Positions 1 through 4,527 of a DNA stretch of 6,103 bases are shown piece after piece. Each line of letters opens with the position of its first letter. Within the stretch, counting starts at the first letter, position 1. Both the position numbers and the translations under genes were made by a program. The DNA is from an uncultured Collinsella sp. (GTDB lineage: Bacteria > Actinomycetota > Coriobacteriia > Coriobacteriales > Coriobacteriaceae). Under the pieces are notes generated by a model. It was not told the origin of the DNA, did not search any database, and saw nothing but the letters and a program-made list of their open reading frames with translations. Location of the stretch: contig CATYJU010000079.1 of NCBI GenBank assembly GCA_958407995.1, positions 1-6,103 of the forward strand, given 5' to 3'.

Positions 1-34
1 GAAACATAATGAAAAACCGTTTGATGTGAGTTAA

Positions 35-40
35 TATAAA
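35..40 (+). promoter_or_regulatory. Candidate -10 box upstream of ptsH (weak)
   Basis: The hexamer TATAAA lies in an AT-rich patch about 65 bases before ptsH and would start transcription near position 46-47, just ahead of the leader hairpins. No good -35 box sits 16-18 bases upstream, and the TTGATG at 21-26 is much too close to serve as one. A second -10-like hexamer, CATAAT, lies at 5-10, and its -35 would fall outside the window. A promoter somewhere in 1-50 is plausible because of the AT content and position, but the exact box is a guess. Confidence 0.3.
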
Positions 41-54
41 CAACGTCGTGAATC

Positions 55-102
55 TGACTCCTGCCGCATGCATGACAGGGGTTAAACACAAAAAAGGAGT
101 CA
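55..102 (+). promoter_or_regulatory. ptsH leader with two mutually exclusive hairpins over the RBS
   Basis: The segment TGACTCCT at 55-62 is an exact reverse complement of AGGAGTCA at 95-102, which contains the AGGAG ribosome binding site core of ptsH. This 8-bp stem with a 32-base loop would hide the site. The same strand extended by one base (55-63) can instead pair with CAGGGGTTA at 76-84. That gives nine pairs, two of them G-T wobbles, around a 12-base loop, and would leave the ribosome binding site free. The base pairing is read directly from the sequence. A role as a translational switch is inference; no known riboswitch class or protein site was recognised. Confidence 0.45.
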
Positions 103-105
103 ATT

Positions 106-369
106 ATGGTTTCTGAGAAGGCTACCCTCGTCAATCCGCAGGGTCTTCACATGCGTCCGGCCGGCCTCTTCGCCTCCACCATGGGCAAGTACGCCTGCGA
201 CGTGACTGTCGTCACCCCCGAGAAGGAGGTCAACGGCAAGTCCCCGATGGCCCTCATGGCTGCTGGTATCCCCTGTGGCACCGAGGTTGAGGTTAAGTGC
301 GACGGCGCTGACGAGGCCGAGGCTCTGGCTGCTGCCATCGAGCTCATCAAGAGCGGTCTTGGCGAGTAG
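106..369 (+). CDS. ptsH: HPr, phosphocarrier protein of the PTS
   Basis: HPr is the small cytoplasmic phosphocarrier that accepts phosphate from Enzyme I and hands it to the EIIA domains of sugar-specific permeases. The 87-residue product has the normal HPr length. The active-site motif GLHMRPA places the phosphorylated His at residue 15 and the conserved Arg at 17. A Ser at residue 46 in NGKSPMALM matches the regulatory Ser46 that HPr kinase modifies in low-GC Gram-positives, but it is followed by Pro, where B. subtilis has Ile. Whether this site is used cannot be told here, since no HPr kinase gene is in the window. The ATG at 106 has an AAGGAG site at 94-99, six bases upstream. It is the first gene of a likely ptsH-ptsI-kinase transcript, with a leader that can fold over the ribosome binding site and a terminator-like hairpin after the stop. 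Confidence 0.96.
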   Translation: MVSEKATLVNPQGLHMRPAGLFASTMGKYACDVTVVTPEKEVNGKSPMALMAAGIPCGTEVEVKCDGADEAEALAAAIELIKSGLGE

Positions 370-412
370 AACTCAAACGGGTCGCATGTTGAACAACTAA
401 GTTCATATTTGG

Positions 413-450
413 GGGCGCAGTGACCTGTTGTAAGGTAGCTGCGCTCTTTT
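413..450 (+). terminator. Intrinsic terminator or attenuator between ptsH and ptsI
   Basis: GCGCAG at 415-420 pairs with CTGCGC at 439-444, and ACCT at 423-426 pairs with AGGT at 433-436. A G-T wobble and one G/A mismatch lie between them, and the loop is the six bases GTTGTA. Two further pairs (413 with 446, 414 with 445) extend the base. The run TCTTTT follows at 445-450. This has the form of a rho-independent terminator. As ptsI follows in the same direction, it more likely acts as a partial terminator that keeps HPr output above Enzyme I output; that role is inferred. Confidence 0.7.
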
Positions 451-485
451 GTCATGGATATGGCAAAACGCTTTATCACATGACA
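450..485 (+). promoter_or_regulatory. Long imperfect palindrome just before the ptsI RBS
   Basis: TGTCATG at 450-456 pairs perfectly with CATGACA at 479-485. The stem continues with GATA at 457-460 against TATC at 474-477, leaving only A478 bulged. GGC at 462-464 against GCT at 470-472 closes a five-base loop. The structure fills almost the whole space between the attenuator T-run and the ribosome binding site at 487-495. It could be an RNA hairpin protecting a processed ptsI message, or a DNA operator. The TTGTCA at 449-454 resembles a -35 box, but the best -10 partner (TATCAC, 474-479) is 19 bases away, so an internal ptsI promoter is only a weak possibility. Confidence 0.4.
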
Positions 486-496
486 CGGAGAGAGGA

Positions 497-2206
497 ATGG
501 GAATGTATCAGGGAGTCAACGCTTCCGAGGGCATCGGTATCGGCACCGTCATGGTCGCCGTCGATCCCGACTTGACGTTTGAGCCGCACGAGGTTGCTGA
601 TTCGGCAGCAGAGAAGGAGCGCTATCAGTCCGCTCTTTCGGTCTTCTGCGAGAAGACCCAGGCTCAGGCCGACCATATGAAGGAGACGGTGGGCGAGGCC
701 GAGGCCGAGATCATGAGCGGACACATTGTCCTGGCTCAGGACCCGGGCATGACTGACGCCATCAACGCCGCCATTGACGGCGGTGCCTGCGCCGAGCAGG
801 CGCTCATGGACACCTCGACCATGTTTGAGAACATGTTCCTGTCCATGGACGACGAGATGTTCCGTCTGCGCGCGGCCGACATCGCCGACATCCGTACCGG
901 TATTCTGGCCGAGCTGCTGGGCAAGGAGGTCGTCGACCTTTCCGTCCTGCCCGAGAACACCGTCGTTGTCGTGCACGACCTCACGCCGTCCATGACCGCC
1001 ACGATCGATAAGGCCCACGTTGCCGGCATCGTCACCGAGACCGGTGGCCGCACGTCGCACTCCGCGATCATCGCGCGCGCCCTCGAGATCCCGGCCGTCC
1101 TTTCGGTTTCCAACAGCTGCACCGCGCTGCGCAACGGTATGACCGTTGTCGTCGACGGTGGCAAGGGTATCGTCGAGGCCGATCCCGACGAGGAGACGCT
1201 CGCTGCCTATACCGCCAAGGCCGAGGCCTTCGCTGCCGAGAAGGCGGCCCTCGAGGCCTTCCGTGGCAAGCCGTCCGTGACTGCCGATGGCATCAAGAAG
1301 ATCATCGCCTGCAACATCGGTAACCCCGATGACGTGCCCAACGCGCTCGATCACGATGCCGAGGCCATCGGTCTGTTCCGCTCCGAGTTCCTGTTCATGG
1401 ACTCCGCTGAGCTTCCTTCCGAGGAGGAGCAGTTCAACGCCTACCGCAAGGTCGCCAGCGCGCTCAAGGGTGCTCCGGTCATCATTCGCACGCTCGATGT
1501 GGGCGGCGACAAGGAGATTCCGTACCTGCACATGGTCAAGGAAGACAACCCCTTCATGGGCTTCCGCGCCGTGCGTTACTGCCTCGCCAACCCCGACCAG
1601 TACAAGGTCCAGCTCCGCGCCCTGCTGCGCGCCAGCGCCTTTGGTGACGTCAAGATCATGATCCCGCTCGTCACCTGCGTCGAGGAGGTCTTGGCTGTCA
1701 AGGAGCTCGTCGAGCAGTGCAAGGCCGAGCTGACCGAAGAGGGTCGCAAGTTCAACGAGAACATCGAGGTCGGCATCATGGTCGAGACGCCCGCCGCTTC
1801 GCTGCTCGCAGACCGCCTGGCCGAGGTCGCCGACTTCTTCTCCATCGGCACCAACGACCTGATCGGCTACACCATGTGCGCCGACCGTGGTAACGACACC
1901 ATCTCCAACCTGTACCAGGTTTACTATCCCGCCGTGCTCCGCTCGCTCAAGAACATCATCGAGAGCGGCGTGAAGGCCGGCATCATGGTCGGTATGTGCG
2001 GCGAGGCCGCTGCCGATCCGCTGCTTGAGCCGCTGCTGATCAGCTGGGGCCTGGAGGAGTTCTCGATGAGCGCTCCGTCGATCCTGCGCGCCCGCAAGAC
2101 CATCAGCCAGTGGACCAAGGCCGAGTGCGACGAGCTCGCCGAGAAGGCACTCGCCTGCAACACCGCCGCCGAGGTCAAGGCGCTGCTCGAGTCCGCAGCT
2201 CGCTAA
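497..2206 (+). CDS. ptsI: Enzyme I of the PTS (PEP-protein phosphotransferase)
   Basis: Enzyme I takes phosphate from PEP onto its own His and passes it to HPr, the first step of all PTS sugar uptake. The 569-residue product has the usual length and domain order: N-terminal HPr-binding region (about 5-140), swivelling phosphohistidine domain (about 145-225) with GGRTSHSAI placing the active His at 188, and C-terminal PEP-binding barrel (about 250-545). In the barrel, GLFRSEF carries Arg295, SIGTNDL carries Asn453 and Asp454, and GMCGE carries the catalytic Cys at 501. The sequence after TNDL reads IGY, where well-studied enzymes have TQY, so a usually conserved Gln is Gly457. I chose ATG 497 because GGAG at 487-490 sits six bases upstream. 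ATG 503 is also in frame, and GAGAGG at 490-495 would serve it about equally well, shortening the protein by two residues. The frame is open back to 449, but no ribosome binding site supports that start. It is probably read from the ptsH transcript through the attenuator. Confidence 0.96.
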   Translation: MGMYQGVNASEGIGIGTVMVAVDPDLTFEPHEVADSAAEKERYQSALSVFCEKTQAQADHMKETVGEAEAEIMSGHIVLAQDPGMTDAINAAIDGGACAEQALMDTSTMFENMFLSMDDEMFRLRAADIADIRTGILAELLGKEVVDLSVLPENTVVVVHDLTPSMTATIDKAHVAGIVTETGGRTSHSAIIARALEIPAVLSVSNSCTALRNGMTVVVDGGKGIVEADPDEETLAAYTAKAEAFAAEKAALEAFRGKPSVTADGIKKIIACNIGNPDDVPNALDHDAEAIGLFRSEFLFMDSAELPSEEEQFNAYRKVASALKGAPVIIRTLDVGGDKEIPYLHMVKEDNPFMGFRAVRYCLANPDQYKVQLRALLRASAFGDVKIMIPLVTCVEEVLAVKELVEQCKAELTEEGRKFNENIEVGIMVETPAASLLADRLAEVADFFSIGTNDLIGYTMCADRGNDTISNLYQVYYPAVLRSLKNIIESGVKAGIMVGMCGEAAADPLLEPLLISWGLEEFSMSAPSILRARKTISQWTKAECDELAEKALACNTAAEVKALLESAAR

Positions 2207-2223
2207 TTTGGTATCAGAGGTAA

Positions 2224-2253
2224 CCGCGTGGTTGGAATGGGCCGGCCACGCGG
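2224..2253 (+). other. 12-bp hairpin between ptsI and the first kinase gene
   Basis: CCGCGTGG at 2224-2231 is an exact reverse complement of CCACGCGG at 2246-2253. TTGG at 2232-2235 adds four pairs with CCGG at 2242-2245 (two of them G-T wobbles), leaving a six-base loop AATGGG. No T-run follows, so it does not look like a standard terminator. It lies 17 bases after the ptsI stop and 13 bases before the next ribosome binding site. It may stabilise the 3' end of ptsHI mRNA or mark a processing point within one transcript; this role is inferred. Confidence 0.55.
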
Positions 2254-2280
2254 CCCTCACATATACAGGGGGTACTGTAA

Positions 2281-3213
2281 ATGTTCTACACGCTAACCGC
2301 TAACCCGGCTGTCGACATGACGGTTTCGAGCTCTCCGCTCGAGCCCGACGAGAACGTCCGCACCGGCTCGGCCAGCTACACGGCTAACGGCAAGGGCCTC
2401 GACGTGTCCTTTGCCTTTAAGAAGATGGGCGTCGACACCGTCGCGCTCGGCTTCTTCGCCGGCTTCACGGGCAAGTTCATCGTCGAGGAGGTCATGAACC
2501 TGGGTTGCCTGTGCCGCCCGGTCTGGACCGACGGCATTACGCGCATCAACACCTACGTCAACGATGGCCAGCACGAGTACGGCATCCTTAACCCCGGCGC
2601 CCCGATTACGCCGGAGCACCAGAAGGAGCTCTACAACATCCTGGACACCGCGGGCGACCTTGAGTGCCTGATCGTTTCCGGCTCCGTGCCTCCCAAAGCT
2701 ACGCCCGACTTCCTGGCTCAGGTCATGGAGCACGCTCAGGCTCGTGGCGCCGACGTCGTCCTGGACCTGTCCTCCGACAAGCTCAAGGAGCTCGCTCACA
2801 AGAAGCCGCTGCTCATCAAGCCGAACCATCATGAGATGAAGGCCATCTTCGGCGTGCCGGTCGACACCGACGACGAGGTCCGCGTTGCTATGAAGCTCGC
2901 CCACGACGCCGGCGTCCAGAACGTGCTGCTCACTCGTGGTAGCCGCGGCGACGCCTACTTCTCCAACGGCGAGGACATCTGGTATGCCAAGCGTGAGTTC
3001 AACATCAAGCTGGTCTCTTCCGTCTGCGCCGGCGACTGCACCCTCGCTGCATTCCTGCACAAGTGGTACAGGGATCGCGACAACGTCGAGGAGGCCATGA
3101 AGCTCGCTATGGCCACCGGCGCCAACGTTGCCGAGTCCGTGGGCATTGGCGACTTCGGTCACGTTGACGAGTACAGCAAGCGCGTTGCTGTCCGTAAGCT
3201 CGATCGCAAGTAA
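2281..3213 (+). CDS. PfkB-family sugar-phosphate kinase, FruK-like, divergent motifs
   Basis: The 310-residue protein belongs to the PfkB family, closest in pattern to 1-phosphofructokinase (fructose 1-phosphate + ATP to fructose 1,6-bisphosphate). Visible hallmarks are TANPAVD near the N terminus with Asp12, NGKGLDVS at 36-43, TDGITRIN with Arg88 (the phosphate-contact Arg of this family), SGSVPP, KPNHHE with Asn182 and Glu185, and VCAGDC with the likely catalytic base Asp252. Several positions depart from the family norm: Asp41 where GGKGxN has Asn, GSRGDA at 220-225 in place of the GGxGA nucleotide-site loop, Cys249 for the first Gly of GAGD, and Cys253 for the Ser after it. The substrate is therefore uncertain, and reduced activity or a changed role is possible. 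It starts at ATG 2281, with AGGGGG at 2267-2272 eight bases upstream. It follows ptsI by 74 bases without a terminator, so it is likely cotranscribed with ptsHI. About half its residues match the next kinase. Confidence 0.88.
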   Translation: MFYTLTANPAVDMTVSSSPLEPDENVRTGSASYTANGKGLDVSFAFKKMGVDTVALGFFAGFTGKFIVEEVMNLGCLCRPVWTDGITRINTYVNDGQHEYGILNPGAPITPEHQKELYNILDTAGDLECLIVSGSVPPKATPDFLAQVMEHAQARGADVVLDLSSDKLKELAHKKPLLIKPNHHEMKAIFGVPVDTDDEVRVAMKLAHDAGVQNVLLTRGSRGDAYFSNGEDIWYAKREFNIKLVSSVCAGDCTLAAFLHKWYRDRDNVEEAMKLAMATGANVAESVGIGDFGHVDEYSKRVAVRKLDRK

Positions 3214-3239
3214 GCGAAACGCGACAAATCGTGCGCATG

Positions 3240-3275
3240 CGGCGCTCTGACTTCGGTCGGGGCGCCGTTTTTTTT
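3240..3275 (+). terminator. Strong intrinsic terminator with TTCG loop
   Basis: CGGCGC at 3240-3245 pairs with GCGCCG at 3262-3267, and TCTGAC at 3246-3251 pairs with GTCGGG at 3256-3261 through four Watson-Crick pairs and two G-T wobbles. The result is an unbroken 12-pair stem closed by the very stable C(TTCG)G loop. Eight T residues follow at 3268-3275. This is a textbook rho-independent terminator 26 bases after the first kinase gene, and it ends the ptsHI-kinase unit. Confidence 0.93.
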
Positions 3276-3332
3276 CGTGGGAAAAGTGAGATGAAACCGA
3301 CCTTCACCGCTTCCACACCGTTCGCCGAGTTG

Positions 3333-3364
3333 TTGTAGCCTTTTGCCGAAGCGTGGAATATACT
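3333..3364 (+). promoter_or_regulatory. Candidate promoter of the second kinase gene
   Basis: TATACT at 3359-3364 matches the -10 consensus at five of six positions and would start transcription near 3370-3371, about 28 bases before the ATG. The best -35-like hexamer, TTGTAG at 3333-3338, is 20 bases upstream of it, longer than ideal. Position directly after a strong terminator and before an isolated gene supports a promoter here. The -10 is fairly convincing, the -35 is not. Confidence 0.5.
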
Positions 3365-3398
3365 TTCATTAACACGTTGCTTCGTGAAAGGAACATTC

Positions 3399-4331
3399 AT
3401 GATTTACACGCTCACTGCAAATCCCGCCATTGACTACAACATCGCCTGCGACGGACTGTCCGCCAATACCGTTACGCGCACCCGTAACGCGGTCTACACC
3501 CCCAACGGCAAGGGTCTCAACGTCTCGTTTACGCTCGACCACTACGGTGTCGACACCACGATCCTGGGCTTCTTTGCCGGCTTCTCGGGCGAGTTCATCG
3601 TTAAGGGCGCCGAGGCCCTGGGCGTGCCCGTCAAGCCCGTGTGGACCGACGGCATCACGCGTGTCAACGTGTTCCTCAACGCCGGTCCCGACACCGAGTA
3701 CAACATGGTCAATGCCGGTGCCGCCATTAACGAAGCCAATGAGCAGGAGATGTTTGAGCTTATTGATTCGCTCGACGACATGACCTGCCTGGTCATTAGC
3801 GGCTCGCTGCCCCCCAACACCTCCGAGGGCTTCCTGGCCGAGGTCCTGCGTCGCGTGAAGGCCAAGGGCGCCGAGTTCGTGCTCGATATCTCGAGCCATC
3901 AGCTGGCCGACCTCATTGCCACGGAGCCGTTGCTCATTAAGCCCAACGATGACGAGCTGCTCGACATCTTTGGCATCAAGGTGAGCGGTGGCGACGACGA
4001 GTCCGTCAAGCGCGCGATGGCCGAACTGCACGCCAAGGGCGCCAAGAATGTGCTGCTGACCCTCGGCGGCGCCGGTGCCTATTTCTCTAACGGCGAGCAC
4101 ATCTGGTTTGCGAACCGCACCTTTGATGTCAAGCTGCTGTCGACCGTCTGCGCCGGTGATTCTTCGCTCGCTGCCTTCCTGTCCGTGTGGCATGACGCCC
4201 CCGAGCGCGTCGAGGACGCCCTGCGCCTCTCGATGGCCACCGGCGCCAACGTGGTCGAGTGCCCGGGTCTGGGCGATTTTGCCAAGGTGGACGAATATAA
4301 GAAGCACATCGAAGTTCGTCAGGTCTGCTAG
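3399..4331 (+). CDS. fruK: 1-phosphofructokinase-like kinase (PfkB family), second paralogue
   Basis: This 310-residue protein is the better-preserved member of the kinase pair. It likely phosphorylates fructose 1-phosphate, the product of fructose PTS uptake, to fructose 1,6-bisphosphate; tagatose 6-phosphate, used by the related LacC kinases, is an alternative. Family motifs in order: TANPAID with Asp12, NGKGLNVS at 36-43 with the usual Asn41, TDGITRVN with Arg88, SGSLPP at about 132-137, KPNDDE with Asn183 and Glu186, GGAGA at 223-227 in the nucleotide-site loop, and VCAGDS with the probable catalytic base Asp254. Cys251 replaces the first Gly of GAGD, and Asn follows SGSLPP where Gly is usual. 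I chose ATG 3399, with AAAGGA at 3387-3392 upstream; this gives the same N terminus and length as the paralogue. A GTG at 3384 is in frame, but using it would put this ribosome binding site inside the gene. A terminator before it, a -10 box and a terminator after it suggest a single-gene transcript. Confidence 0.9.
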   Translation: MIYTLTANPAIDYNIACDGLSANTVTRTRNAVYTPNGKGLNVSFTLDHYGVDTTILGFFAGFSGEFIVKGAEALGVPVKPVWTDGITRVNVFLNAGPDTEYNMVNAGAAINEANEQEMFELIDSLDDMTCLVISGSLPPNTSEGFLAEVLRRVKAKGAEFVLDISSHQLADLIATEPLLIKPNDDELLDIFGIKVSGGDDESVKRAMAELHAKGAKNVLLTLGGAGAYFSNGEHIWFANRTFDVKLLSTVCAGDSSLAAFLSVWHDAPERVEDALRLSMATGANVVECPGLGDFAKVDEYKKHIEVRQVC

Positions 4332-4353
4332 CCGTATCTAAAAATCGTTGCCG

Positions 4354-4390
4354 AACACCCGCTTTGGATCTCCGAGGCGGGTGTTTTTTT
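4354..4390 (+). terminator. Strong intrinsic terminator after the second kinase gene
   Basis: ACACCCGC at 4355-4362 is an exact reverse complement of GCGGGTGT at 4377-4384. Five more pairs, including two wobbles, run inward to a four-base ATCT loop at 4368-4371. The second half merges into a run of seven T residues at 4384-4390. The stem and T-run are typical of rho-independent termination, 22 bases after the stop codon. Confidence 0.93.
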
Positions 4391-4471
4391 GCGCGTTGAA
4401 CGTATGTGGCGTCTGTTGTCTCGTTTTATCGATTCGACGACGCGATTGCGTGTGCGCGCTTTCTCGTTTCT

Positions 4472-4480
4472 TGTTAGACT
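4472..4480 (+). promoter_or_regulatory. Candidate extended -10 promoter of cca
   Basis: TGTTAGACT reads as a TGn extension followed by TAGACT, which matches four of six -10 consensus positions. Transcription would start near 4487, about 40 bases before the cca ATG. TTGCGT at 4446-4451 resembles a -35 box but is 23 bases away, too far. The preceding terminator means cca needs its own promoter, and this is the best candidate I see. Confidence 0.4.
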
Positions 4481-4513
4481 TCTTGAGAACCATCTATTAA
4501 CGTTCGCAAGTGC

Positions 4514-4519
4514 AGGAGG
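4514..4519 (+). promoter_or_regulatory. cca: Ribosome binding site that fixes the cca start
   Basis: AGGAGG is a near-perfect Shine-Dalgarno core lying eight bases before ATG 4528. The frame is open further back to a GTG at 4510, but that start would place this site inside the coding region, so ATG 4528 is preferred. Confidence 0.85.
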
Positions 4520-4527
4520 CCATAGGC

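Noticed and set aside
390..405. Small inverted repeat TGAAC / GTTCA in the ptsH-ptsI gap
   Set aside because: Only five pairs in AT-rich sequence, with no following T-run or relation to a start; consistent with chance.
449..496. Upstream extension of ptsI to a TTG at 449
   Set aside because: The added 16 residues match nothing in Enzyme I, no ribosome binding site precedes 449, and the region is occupied by the attenuator tail and palindrome. ATG 497 (or 503) has a good site.
476..2260. Very long open frame on the - strand covering all of ptsI (594 codons), with similar antisense frames over both kinases (2293-3162, 3369-4307) and cca (4474-5733)
   Set aside because: The sense strands encode unmistakable proteins. 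Strong bias to C- and G-ending codons avoids the TTA, CTA and TCA triplets that would create antisense stops, so long antisense frames arise passively. Their translations are low-complexity and match no family I know.
3363..3390. Inverted repeat CTTTCA / TGAAAG overlapping the second kinase's ribosome binding site
   Set aside because: If the -10 at 3359-3364 is used, the left arm lies upstream of the transcription start and is not in the RNA. As a DNA site it is only six pairs, so it is not convincing.
3384..3398. GTG start for the second kinase
   Set aside because: It would place the AAAGGA ribosome binding site inside the gene and add residues absent from the paralogue and from the family N terminus, which begins at the ATG (MIYTLTANPA).
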